From the NCBI GenBank assembly GCA_047629415.1, contig JBLHWZ010000106.1, positions 1 through 16,165 on the forward strand: DNA of 16,165 nucleotides. The letters are read 5' to 3'. This DNA is from CBDUJZ01 sp047629415. Its GTDB lineage: Bacteria > Myxococcota_A > Bradymonadia > REDH01. Position 1 is the stretch's first letter. The number at the start of each line of letters is the position of its first letter. Below are positions 1 to 7,925 of the stretch, piece after piece. A program made the translations under genes and the position numbers. Below the pieces are notes generated by a model, which saw only the letters and a list, made by a program, of their open reading frames with translations, was not told the DNA's origin and ran no database searches.

Positions 1-1391
1 ACCTCGGTGAGGGATGCTCCGTCGGCGAACAGTTGCCAACCGTCGATCGCCTGCTCGACCAGCTCAACAACGACGACGTCGCGCTGGGACAATTCTACGG
101 TGAGATGCTGCTGATCGAGTTCGGCGGAATGTGGTGCGGTCCGTGTCGTGAGCTAGCCGAAGAGGTTGCCACACTGCAGTACGGCGCCGAAAGGGCAGGC
201 GACGACTATGGGTTCAGAGTCCTCTCGACCCTTAACGAGAACAACAGTTTCGACGTCACCACCGCAGGGGACCTCTTCAGCTGGGCAGCCAGCTTCGACC
301 TCTCCAACCCGATCCTCGGCGGTGCATCCGCCGGCTACTTTAATACGATCTGCAACGTGGCGGCTGTGCCGACGCTGCTCATCGTTGATCCGCTTTTTGA
401 GGTGCGCTGGAGGCAGGAGGGCGTCGAGTCGGGCCAGGACTTGGCCGGGCTGATCGCCACCACTTGGGACGAGTTTAGAGCCGAGAACCCTGATTGGGTC
501 AGCCCCAGGTGTCGCGGCGTCGTGGACCCAGGAGTCGAGTGTGGTTGCGTTGACGATCGCACCGCACCGGACACGGATGAGGACGGCGTGCTCGACGCCT
601 GCGATGCGTGCGAGGGGGCCGATGATCTGGAGGGCGAGCGTCTCGTGCTCTGCTCAGAGACTCCGCCTCCTCCGGTGGAGGATACGGAGGTCGACCGCGT
701 GCGAGGCAACTTCGTTTTTGGCTATGATCCCGAACTGGGACTCTTGCCGGAATTCGTAGTGGACCTCTTCGGAGGAGAGGCGTCGCTGCCCTCGATCTTC
801 TTTAGTCTGCTGGATGCTGGACGCGAGGTCTGCACGATCAATCGCATCGCGACCACGGCGTTCCCTGCCTCAGAACTGGCCTCCACCACGGCGTCTCCGC
901 TGCTGACCTGGACGTTGACGGCAGAGAATAGCGAGGTGTTGACCGATTGTGACGGACGCCTAGATTCGATCGAGTGGGGCGATGACATCGCAGCGGCCGT
1001 CGAGGCCGTCGACTGGAGCGTGTCGATCGTGGACTCATGCCCGTCCGATGGTTGCGGATTTGCCGACGCGGCGATCTGGGCAGAAGTGGTCGGAGCTGGT
1101 GGGAGCACTGCGGAGGACTGCGATGCCTTTGAAGAGCTTTGCACTCGGAGCATGGTGGGCGCAGTGCTCGGTACTTCGATCGCCGGACCGCTTGAAGACG
1201 CTGAGGGTGGACCGACGAGTCTGGCCTACGCCTTCCCGGCAGACGTCGAGCTTAACTACATGGGGGATGGTTTGGGATGGCTCTCTGCCGAGGAGTTCAT
1301 CGCCGTCGGTGGACCTATGTTCGTGTTGGGGATCATAGGCTATGACGTGACCGCCAACCCGATCGTGGGCACGTTGCTGGCGGCTCCCTAA
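1..1391 (+). CDS. Thioredoxin-fold protein with TSP3-like calcium motif (5' partial)
   Basis: The reading frame is open from the left edge (first complete codon at base 3), so the true start lies outside; a TTG at 33 is only an internal candidate. A thioredoxin-like domain covers roughly the first 150 visible residues, with the redox motif GMWCGPC at bases 126-146 and a later VAAVPTLLIVDP stretch holding the cis-Pro loop typical of the fold. A short Asp-rich segment at 552-614 (PDTDEDGVLDACDAC) resembles a thrombospondin type-3 calcium repeat. The remaining roughly 220 residues contain several Cys and match no family I recognise. By family knowledge, a WCGPC protein of this type would act outside the cytoplasm as a disulfide oxidoreductase; a lipoprotein signal is probably in the missing part. 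The gene ends in TAA. The fold is clear; the substrate is unknown. Confidence 0.8.
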   Translation, partial: LGEGCSVGEQLPTVDRLLDQLNNDDVALGQFYGEMLLIEFGGMWCGPCRELAEEVATLQYGAERAGDDYGFRVLSTLNENNSFDVTTAGDLFSWAASFDLSNPILGGASAGYFNTICNVAAVPTLLIVDPLFEVRWRQEGVESGQDLAGLIATTWDEFRAENPDWVSPRCRGVVDPGVECGCVDDRTAPDTDEDGVLDACDACEGADDLEGERLVLCSETPPPPVEDTEVDRVRGNFVFGYDPELGLLPEFVVDLFGGEASLPSIFFSLLDAGREVCTINRIATTAFPASELASTTASPLLTWTLTAENSEVLTDCDGRLDSIEWGDDIAAAVEAVDWSVSIVDSCPSDGCGFADAAIWAEVVGAGGSTAEDCDAFEELCTRSMVGAVLGTSIAGPLEDAEGGPTSLAYAFPADVELNYMGDGLGWLSAEEFIAVGGPMFVLGIIGYDVTANPIVGTLLAAP

Positions 1392-1531
1392 TCAGCTCCA
1401 GCCTCAGCCCGCCGAGTCCTTCTTCCCTTACCAGGGCACAGTACGCGGTGGGGGAGCCTATGCGAGCGCGGCTGCTTGGCACTACGAAGGGGGCATCCGC
1501 GTATGACCCGCGCACGATTCGTTCGAATCAC

Positions 1532-1858
1532 ATGCTGAGGCTCATGCGCTACCTCGTCCCTCTATTCGCCATCACAAGTCTCATAGTTGCCTGTGGGACG
1601 GACGAGCCCACCAGCTTCTTGCCTGAGTTTCGAGATCTCGGTGCAACGCCCGATGCGTTCAGGGATGTCCAGAGTGACGAGGTTTAGGATTCAGACGTGG
1701 TGCCGGATACAGGAACTACTGCCGACGCTGATTGATCGGCAGACGCTGACACGACGGCAGACCCCGACCCCACTGCCAACTGGTACAACGTTATCGGGAC
1801 GGGGACGGTGCTCGGAGTGGGACTGCTGCTCTCATTTGTCTTGAATGAGCCTGACTAG
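1532..1858 (+). pseudogene. Small lipoprotein with acidic stalk and C-terminal hydrophobic segment, two in-frame stops
   Basis: From ATG 1532 (or ATG 1544, which has GAGG just upstream) the frame reads a signal peptide with lipobox IVAC, Cys at residue 21, then CGTDEP. It meets TAG at 1685-1687. The same frame continues with DSDVVPDTGTTADAD, meets TGA at 1733-1735, and continues with SADADTTADPDPTANWYN and a hydrophobic helix (VIGTGTVLGVGLLLSFVL) before TAG at 1856-1858. Composition stays Asp/Thr/Pro-rich across both stops, exactly as in the intact acidic-stalk lipoproteins elsewhere here. I therefore read it as one gene of about 108 codons with two nonsense mutations and no frame change. If translation stops at 1687, the product is a 51-residue lipoprotein without stalk or hydrophobic tail. 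Function is unknown. Confidence 0.65.
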
Positions 1859-1865
1859 TTAGGGC

Positions 1866-1913
1866 CTTGGACCGCTGCTTGGTCCGCTGCTTGGTCCGCT
1901 GCTTGGTCCGCTG
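1866..1913. repeat. 12-bp tandem repeat, 4 copies
   Basis: Four head-to-tail copies of CTTGGTCCGCTG occupy 1866-1877, 1878-1889, 1890-1901 and 1902-1913; only the first differs, by one base (A for T). It abuts the next array with no gap and begins just after the last stop of the broken lipoprotein gene. Confidence 0.95.
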
Positions 1914-2057
1914 CGTTCGGTCGCGTTCGGTCGCGTGAAGTCGGCGTTCGGTCGCGTTCGGTCGCGTTCGGTCGGCGTTCGGTCGGCGTTCGGTCGGCGT
2001 TCGGTCGGCGTTCGGTCGGCGTTCGGTCGCGTTCGGTCGCGTTCGGTCGCGTTCGGT
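1914..2057. repeat. Mixed 10/11-bp tandem array (CGTTCGGTCG / CGTTCGGTCGG)
   Basis: Thirteen complete units run from 1914 to 2049, followed by a partial copy to 2057. Seven units are 10 bp (1914, 1924, 1945, 1955, 2020, 2030, 2040) and six are 11 bp with an extra G (1934, 1965, 1976, 1987, 1998, 2009); the unit at 1934 is a variant (CGTGAAGTCGG). The mean is 136/13, or 10.46 bp. The array ends about 100 bases before the decarboxylase ATG at 2160. Together with the 12-bp repeat it fills most of the roughly 300-base gap between genes (1859-2159). The open frames through it on both strands arise because the repeat lacks stop codons. Confidence 0.95.
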
Positions 2058-2159
2058 TCCAACGTGCAAAACCGCTCAAGCGGATACGACGCTCGCGCCC
2101 GCTGTGCGTCCGTTGGTAAGGGGGCAGTTGATTCGCCAACACTCCGCTGTGACCTGACC

Positions 2160-4209
2160 ATGAAGGACTCCGACGACCCTCAAGCCTCCCGCCGGCAACC
2201 CACGCCCCGCTACGCGTCGACAGACGCGCTGCCTCGCGTCCCGCTCTCCGCTGCGGACGGAGCATTCGATGCGGCGTTCCTTGGGCCACTTGCGGAGAAC
2301 GCAGAGCTGATGGAACGGCTGATCGTCGACGCACTGCGAGACCACGCCTACTGGCGTCGGAACTTCCATCCGGAGGACCCGCCGGTGATCCCGGCCGGTG
2401 CGAAGTACGAAGCAGGCTACCAGAAGTTCGTTGCGAGGACCGAACACGTACTTCGACGGTTGGCGGCCGATCTCAAAGGGTCCGCGCCGTGGTTCAGCCC
2501 TCGCTATATTGGTCACATGGCGTCGGATCTCCTTATCCCAGGAGTGGTCGCTCGGGTGCTCGCGACACTCTACAATCCGAACAATGTCTCCGCGGACTCC
2601 GGTGGTCCAATGCTGGCGGTCGAGACGGAGGTCGGCGCCCAACTCGCACGCATGGTGGGCTTCGATACAGGGGAGGGCGCTTCGCCCAGAGCGTGGGGAC
2701 ACCTGACGTCCGGAGGGACTGTCGCCAACTACGAAGGCCTCCGGCAAATCCGTGCCGTCCGTCTCCTCCCGCTGGCGCTGGCCTCCGCCGCGCGGGCGCT
2801 TGGCTTGGGCGACCTGACCTCGCGAACACTAGGCGGCCGCGTTGATGGAGCTACTCCTTGGAGACTGCTCAACTTCGGTGTTTCAGCGAGTCTGCAGTTT
2901 CGTCGCGAATTGGTCTCCGGTGCGTTCGCTCGCGGGGGGGGCGCCGCTCGCCTCGGAGCTGCATCGGCTGACGGAAGAAGGCCGCGTGGAGCAAGTCGGG
3001 CTCTTTGAGTTCGGACGCGACCATGGCATCGAGTCGCCCGTCGTTCTGGCGCCACACTCGGCCCACTATAGTTGGTCCAAGGCGATGCGGCTCTTGGGGC
3101 TCGGAACCAACAACCTCATCTCGGTCGACACCGACGCGCATATGCGTATGGACATCGCTCACCTCGGCGAGTTGCTGGACGAACTTGCGACTGCCCAGCG
3201 GCCGGTTCTCGCGGTGGTTGGAGTGCTTGGAACCACGGAGTTTGGCACGCTCGATCCGATCGACAAGATCGTGGCAACTAGGCAAGAGCGGGAGGCCGCC
3301 GGCCACGGGTTCGCCGTGCATGTGGATGCCGCCTGGGGCGGGTATCTTGCTACGCTGATTCGAGAGCCGGACGGAGGTTTCACACCCCGGGAATCCGTGC
3401 GAGCCGAGTTCCGCTACTTTCCGTCCCAAGATGTCTACGATGCCCTTGTTGGAGTCTCTGGCGCTGACTCAGTGACGATTGATCCCCACAAACTGGGGTT
3501 CATTCCGTATCCAGCAGGGGCCTTCGTTACGCGAGACCGAAGAGTGGCGGGTTTGTTGAGCGCGAGCGCGGCGTATGTGTTCGACAACGGTGGAGACGAG
3601 CCGGTAGAAGTCGAGGTGCGCGACGAAGACCTCGGTCGCTACGTGCTCGAAGGCTCCAAACCCGGCTCCTCCGCAGCATCCGTCTTTGCGACCCATGAAG
3701 TTCTCCCGCTCGATAGGCAGGGGTTCGGCCAATTGCTCAGCCGGACCATCCACTCCAGCGAGTGGCTCTTCGACGAACTGAAGGAACTCCGCGAACGCTT
3801 GGCCGGCGTGGCGAGGCTCGAGGTCCCGATCGAGCCCGATTGCAACGTTGTGTGTTTGATTGTGAACCCCGAAGGAAACACCTCGACGAGCGTGATGAAT
3901 ACGTTCATGCGAGAACTCGTCGAAGGCATGCGGCTGCGCCCCGGGCGGTCGGCCCGCGACCTTGAATTCATGGGGTCCTTCACATCGATCCCAGGCGACC
4001 GGATGCTCTCGGACGATGGCCTTCGAGTCCTTACGAAACTCGGCATCGAGCAGGAGAGCGTGCCGGCCGCAGGCTCAGTCTTTGTGTTGCGCCACACTCT
4101 GATGAACCCTTGGTTGTTGAATGCTGCGAGCCGGCCGCTTTCGCGCTATGTGGAGTTTCTGGAACGGCGTATCCTGGAATTGCTCGAAGACCCCTCAGAA
4201 CCGCGATGA
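2160..4209 (+). CDS. PLP-dependent decarboxylase, tyrosine/aromatic type, frameshifted at a G8 run
   Basis: Group II PLP decarboxylase, closest in my recollection to bacterial tyrosine decarboxylases: it would convert an aromatic L-amino acid to its amine plus CO2. The first part (ATG 2160) contains WRRNFHPEDPPVI, a PRYIGHM segment and GTVANYEGL. After the run of eight G at 2934-2941 the homologous sequence continues in the next frame: APHSAHYSW (His302 of the joined protein, the cofactor-stacking His), HVDAAWGGY (Asp389, pyridine-nitrogen contact) and TIDPHKLG (Lys444, codon 3490-3492, Schiff-base lysine). Dropping one G joins the two into 682 residues, near the family length of about 620. 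As written, translation from 2160 stops at 3008, before the catalytic residues. All key residues survive, so a sequencing error, a recent mutation or slippage are all possible. The exact substrate cannot be fixed from sequence. Confidence 0.85.
2934..2941 (+). other. G8 homopolymer at the decarboxylase frameshift point
   Basis: Eight consecutive G. Seven would keep the upstream and downstream decarboxylase frames in register (joined reading AFARGGAPLASELHR). This is the only G run of that length I noticed in the window, and it sits exactly where the homologous frame switches. Confidence 0.85.
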
Positions 4210-4267
4210 CCGTGATCGGTTGCGATTCGATCCGAAGCTCGAGCCGGCGCGCCCCTGAACGGTCGCC

Positions 4268-6187
4268 GTGGCCGCGAAAAATGCAGAAACTAGCAACGTG
4301 ACAGAGCCCCGATTCCAACACCTAATCGCTCTTTTCGATGAGCTCCGTGTAGCGTTTCGCAGCGGCATCGTGACTCTGGACGACGTCATGGAGACCTCGA
4401 CCGCGCGCCTGCGCGGCGATGACGAGTACCGCGATGGCCTACGCACTGACGTTCGCGAGATCCTCAGTGCGACGACGTCAACTCATCTGCTCACCGAGTT
4501 CGGGATTCTCTCGGATGAGCCGTTAGGGGCGGGCGTCCTGCGCCGTCTGGCTTCCCGGATGGCGCCGGCGCCAGCGAAGGCTGTCGGGCTTGAGGCGTTG
4601 CTCGGAAATCTCATCGCGCCCGCAGACGCGGAGCTCTTCGCGCACCTGGAACCCGCTCACTTTGAGGCGTGGGCGGAAGCGCTCCTAAAGGGCTCGACCG
4701 ACGCCTACGACCGCACTCAGCTGGCCAGCGCGATCATCATACTGGCGACTCGCGTTGCGGGCATCGGGGTCGAGGCCAGACTCTCCGAGCGCATGCCTAC
4801 GCTCGAAGCGTGGAACTCACCCTTCATTGAACTCTCACGGCGGCTCGACCGGTTCGCTGAGGCATATGTGCAGCGGGAAGGTCACGAGGCGTTGGCGGAC
4901 GGCACCCTCGGCGTGATCGTGTCTTGCCGTGCACAGGTTCTGCGGTTCCGAGCAGAGAAGGAGCTGCTCGGTACTACCCTTCATCTGTCGAGCGCGTCCC
5001 TTCGCATGTTGCAACAGCTGGAGCGGCTTGAGCAGCTTGTCGAGTGCACCTCGCCCGAGCGTCGAGCTCGCGCGGTTGCGGCTCTCGGTTTGTCTCTGAG
5101 CGACGAGGTCTGTCGCCGCAGGCCGGTGCAGCACTTCGTTGGGCAGAAGCTCGATTTACTCGCCTACGTCGTGATCGGCCACGCTGCTCAGAAGGGCGAC
5201 AAGTACGCCGTGAGGACGCGTGGTGAGTACTTGGGATTCTGGGGCAAGAGTCTCTTCGGAGGACTCCTCGTCGCTATCTTCGCGTCGCTCAAGTTGCACC
5301 TCTCGCACGAGGCCCTTGCTCCGGCTCCGCAGGCGTTCATCTACGGCCTGAACTATGCCGTTTGCTTTGCCTTGATCTACCTCTTGGGAGCGACTCTCGC
5401 GACGAAGCAGCCTGCGCTGACCGCCTCGCGAATCGCGGACGCCCTCGAAGAGGGGCCCGAACACGAGTCGTTTCCCGAGCTTGTGCGCGCGATCTGGCGC
5501 AGCCAGTTCATATCATTCCTTGGTAATATCCTAGGAGCCGCGAGCTTCGCGATCGTAGTGGCGGTTGCGGTCGAGCAGATCACCGGAGGTCCGCTGATCA
5601 GCCACGAAGAGGCCCTGACGCTGGCAGAGAAGATCCATCCGTTCCGGTCGGGCTCCATTTGGTACGCGGCGATCGCAGGTGTGATGCTCTCGTCAGCGGG
5701 GTTCTTCGCCGGCTTCGTCGACAACGGCGTCGTGTTCCATCGCGTGGCGGATCGCGTCGCGGCTGGAGGCGGCATCTTCCGGCTTCTACCGAGCCGACTT
5801 AGGCGCCGTGTCGCGAGCAGAATCGAGAAGAAGAGCGGCGCGCTCGCAGGGAACATCCTGCTCGGCTTCATGCTCGGTTCGGCAGGAGTGGCGGGGATGG
5901 TGTTGGGCATCCCACTCGACATTCGCCACATCGCTTTCGCGTCCAGCCACGGTGGTTTGGCCGTGTTCTACGCGCCCGAACTTCACAGCGCCGCCGCGCT
6001 GTTCATGGTGATCGCGTCGGTCAGCATCATCGGTTTTGTGAACTTCATCGTAAGCTTCGCCCTCACTCTAACGGTTGCGGTCAACGCGCGGCGGCTGGAC
6101 GGAGTGGGGTGGCGCTCAGGCCTAAAGGGCCTGCTGCGCTTGGCCAAGTCCAACCCGATCGGCTTCTTCCTCCCCGTGGGTCGCTAG
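4268..6187 (+). CDS. Gcr-family ('site-specific recombinase', PF10136-type) multi-pass membrane protein
   Basis: Complete, 639 residues from GTG 4268; GTG 4298 is an equally possible start and neither has a clear Shine-Dalgarno site. Residues 1-310 are soluble and helical. From about 325 onward there are six hydrophobic segments (about 328-345, 355-378, 413-437, 464-490, 526-550, 577-605). Conserved stretches I recall from the family are RTRGEYLGFW, YGLNYAVCFALIYLLG followed by TLATKQPALTA, HPFRSGSIWYAAIAGV, FAGFVDNGVVFHR, LAGNILLGFMLG, and GIPLDIRHIAFAS. Databases name this family after the gonococcal Gcr protein as a site-specific recombinase, but I see no tyrosine or serine recombinase catalytic pattern, and the topology is that of an inner-membrane protein. 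It begins 58 bases after the decarboxylase stop in the same direction, so co-transcription is plausible. Family membership is firm; function is not. Confidence 0.85.
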   Translation: MAAKNAETSNVTEPRFQHLIALFDELRVAFRSGIVTLDDVMETSTARLRGDDEYRDGLRTDVREILSATTSTHLLTEFGILSDEPLGAGVLRRLASRMAPAPAKAVGLEALLGNLIAPADAELFAHLEPAHFEAWAEALLKGSTDAYDRTQLASAIIILATRVAGIGVEARLSERMPTLEAWNSPFIELSRRLDRFAEAYVQREGHEALADGTLGVIVSCRAQVLRFRAEKELLGTTLHLSSASLRMLQQLERLEQLVECTSPERRARAVAALGLSLSDEVCRRRPVQHFVGQKLDLLAYVVIGHAAQKGDKYAVRTRGEYLGFWGKSLFGGLLVAIFASLKLHLSHEALAPAPQAFIYGLNYAVCFALIYLLGATLATKQPALTASRIADALEEGPEHESFPELVRAIWRSQFISFLGNILGAASFAIVVAVAVEQITGGPLISHEEALTLAEKIHPFRSGSIWYAAIAGVMLSSAGFFAGFVDNGVVFHRVADRVAAGGGIFRLLPSRLRRRVASRIEKKSGALAGNILLGFMLGSAGVAGMVLGIPLDIRHIAFASSHGGLAVFYAPELHSAAALFMVIASVSIIGFVNFIVSFALTLTVAVNARRLDGVGWRSGLKGLLRLAKSNPIGFFLPVGR

Positions 6188-6364
6188 CCTGGGTCCGGCA
6201 CGATAGAACCGCGCTCAGGCGACCCTCGCGACGAAGATGCCGCGTTTTGCGCGGAACACTTTCGCGCACCTCCACACGGCCGCGTATTCGACGCTGCACA
6301 GGGTCGAACGGGTTCTCTCAGGCTTTCGGCCAATCCTAGACTATCGGCTGGCTGTGAGCAGGGT
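6188..6364. other. Convergent intergenic region without a gene
   Basis: This lies between the stop of the plus-strand Gcr-family gene and the stop of the minus-strand Cys-rich gene. The only hairpin I found is a 5-bp CCGCG/CGCGG stem near 6240-6254 without a T tract, so I do not call a terminator. No coding pattern is visible on either strand. Confidence 0.5.
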
Positions 6365-7234
6365 TCAGTCCGTGCAGAGGCCGAACACCTGACCGGACTG
6401 CAGTTCGCACCGTCCTCCACTCGGGCAAGTGTCATCCTCAAGACAGATCTCTCGGCACTTCCCGTGTTCCGCGTCACAGATAACTCCGGTTGAGCACCGG
6501 AGGCCATCCTCTGCGGAGCAAGGCGAGCTGCCAGCAGGCCCGTCGATTGGCCGAACACATTGCCACGCCGTGGATCGTTCTCGATAGACGATCGGCGCGC
6601 ACCATGTCTCGCCGGGACACCCGCCTGGGTTGCACGGCGTAGCGCAGATTCCGAGTTCTGCGGCCGGCGAAATCGGGAGATCGGCCACACAATCCTGGAA
6701 TCCACACACGACCGTGTCGAGAAGGCATGGGGACTTGCAGCGCCAGCGCCACACAATGGCCGCGCTTGCTCGATGCCACAGCGGGCGCGGCAGTATCGCG
6801 TCTCGACGTCACATAGGACCGTGTCGTTGCTGTCGTCCGTTCCCACGCAACGGCGCCCGACCCCGAGGTCGCAGGCGGGGCCGTCCTAGGACTCATCTAC
6901 CGGTGGACACGGGGCCTCGAATTCGCCGGGACCGACGGGATCCGCGCAGGTGTTCGTTGCCAGGTCGCAGCGGCCCATCGGAACCACGAGGTCATTCTCA
7001 CATTGGGCGTCGTAGCCGCATAGCGCGGCACAGTCCGGCGACGCAGCTCACGACGTTTGTGAACGTCCGGGTGCCTAGGCACTCCGCGTGATCGACGTAT
7101 GTGGCGCCCTCCGATGCGGTTCCGGTGCAGGAGGACGAACCATAGTTTGGCGAGACGCAGCGTCCACGCGCATCGAGACAAATTACGAGGGCGAGGAGGA
7201 TCAGGTTCGACGGCTGTGGCCGGCGAATGCTCAC
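6365..7234 (-). pseudogene. Secreted Cys-rich repeat protein, disrupted by two frameshifts and an amber codon
   Basis: Starts at GTG 7234 inside a GTGA overlap with the ATPase stop. The N-terminus (SIRRPQPSNLILLALVICLDA) looks like a signal peptide and is followed by Cys-rich sequence. Around 7020-7030 the Cys-rich reading moves by +1 (ALCGYDAQCENDLVV, then RCDLATNTCADP). It meets TAG at 6888-6886 between VDES and DGPACDLGVG, continues through VLCDVETRYCRARCGIEQ, and near 6751 moves back into the original frame (WRCKSPCLLDTVVCGFQDC), ending at TGA 6367-6365. Spliced, it gives about 288 residues with roughly 30 Cys, resembling extracellular disulfide-rich scaffolds of myxobacteria. No fragment is likely to be functional alone. 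Two opposite indels plus a nonsense codon favour real decay, though assembly errors cannot be excluded. Confidence 0.65.
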
Positions 7235-7813
7235 TCGTAGAGGGCGGCGCTCAGGACCTCGACTCCTCTCTCGACTCCTCTCTCGATCTTCTCGAGGAAC
7301 GAGTCGCTGCTGTGTACGAAGTGGTAGTTCGCATGGGGCGACCACATATCCTGCAACCTTCGGTCGAACTCGATGGCCTCATGATTGGTCTCGTTCCTGA
7401 TTGGGTTGTTGCTGGTGATGTCTCCGTTGGAGCCCGCTCCAGTCTCGAAGAAGATCACGGCATCGTAGCGGCTCAGCTCGGGTTGGATCGTGGAGTCCAT
7501 TCTATCGGAAAAAGCTGCCTCGTCCGCGGGCCAGTAGTCGACTCCGTCCAGCGTACCACGGTCGCAGACCAAGGTTAGGTCTGGATTCTGGGCCGCGAAG
7601 ATCGCCTCGAGGCTGCACTGACGCCGGTAGATCGCCTCTTGGGTGGCGTCAGCCGACTCGACGCCTCCGGCCGCGTCGAACCCCGCCCATGAAGAGCATG
7701 GTCGCAGCCTCAGGAACGACGGCGACTTGCTTGCGAAACTCCCGTTGAAAGAGATCGACGGCCGTGGTCTTTCCGCCTCCAGGGCCGCCGGTAACAACTA
7801 TCTTTCGAGTCAT
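7231..7813 (-). CDS. P-loop ATPase/kinase-like protein (AAA_28-type), one-base frameshift
   Basis: ATG at 7813 is preceded by a strong GGAGGG ribosome site. The N-terminus reads MTRKIVVTGGPGGGKTT, a perfect Walker A motif, followed by VVPEAATMLFMGG. That frame then runs to a premature TGA. After removal of one G from the GGGG at 7684-7681, the homologous frame continues with GFDAAGGVESADATQEAIYRR, LTLVCDRGTLDGVDYWP (Walker B-like), a YDAVIFFET segment and NPIRNETNHEAIEFDRRL, ending at TGA 7233-7231. The joined protein is 193 residues, the usual size for these small stand-alone AAA_28/NadR-kinase-like ATPases. A 12-bp tandem duplication (7261-7284) near the 3' end encodes a doubled ERGV. The substrate is unknown; a nucleotide-dependent kinase role is an inference. 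The TGA overlaps the GTG of the Cys-rich gene. Confidence 0.75.
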
Positions 7814-7818
7814 CTTTG

Positions 7819-7824
7819 CCCTCC
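7819..7824 (-). promoter_or_regulatory. Shine-Dalgarno site of the ATPase gene
   Basis: On the minus strand GGAGGG lies five bases upstream of ATG 7813. It fixes the ATPase start, which is invisible if only the downstream open frame (beginning at 7797) is considered. Confidence 0.8.
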
Positions 7825-7881
7825 TTCGGCTCTTCAGTCGACACAGGAGAGCTACGAAGAGCTATGAGCGGTCGGAGCCGG

Positions 7882-7910
7882 CCGTTGGACTCGAATTGTC
7901 TGGCCAACGG
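7882..7910. repeat. Inverted repeat between the OmpA-like and ATPase genes
   Basis: Seven-base arms CCGTTGG (7882-7888) and CCAACGG (7904-7910) with a 15-base loop sit 15 bases after the OmpA-like stop on the minus strand. There is no T tract, so it is at best a weak terminator or processing hairpin in the 112-base gap. Confidence 0.35.
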
Positions 7911-7925
7911 TTGTTTGGTCACGGG

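Noticed and set aside
722..1153. Minus-strand open frame inside the thioredoxin-fold gene
   Set aside because: Low-complexity Ser-rich translation with no homology or ribosome site; it overlaps an established coding frame.
1685..1735. Stop-codon recoding (TAG/TGA readthrough) in the small lipoprotein
   Set aside because: Other genes here end normally at TAA, TAG and TGA, no stem-loop typical of selenocysteine insertion was seen after the TGA, and both TAG and TGA would have to be recoded. Mutation is simpler.
1791..2334. Open frames across the short-repeat array encoding RPNATERDRTPTERR-like periodic protein (minus) or RSVGVRSAFGR (plus)
   Set aside because: The repeat unit contains no stop codon in any frame, so long frames are automatic. 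No start, ribosome site or homology supports translation, and the decarboxylase begins at ATG 2160.
6240..6254. Hairpin CCGCG/CGCGG as a terminator between convergent genes
   Set aside because: The stem is only 5 bp, the loop is the T-rich part, and no T tract follows on either strand.
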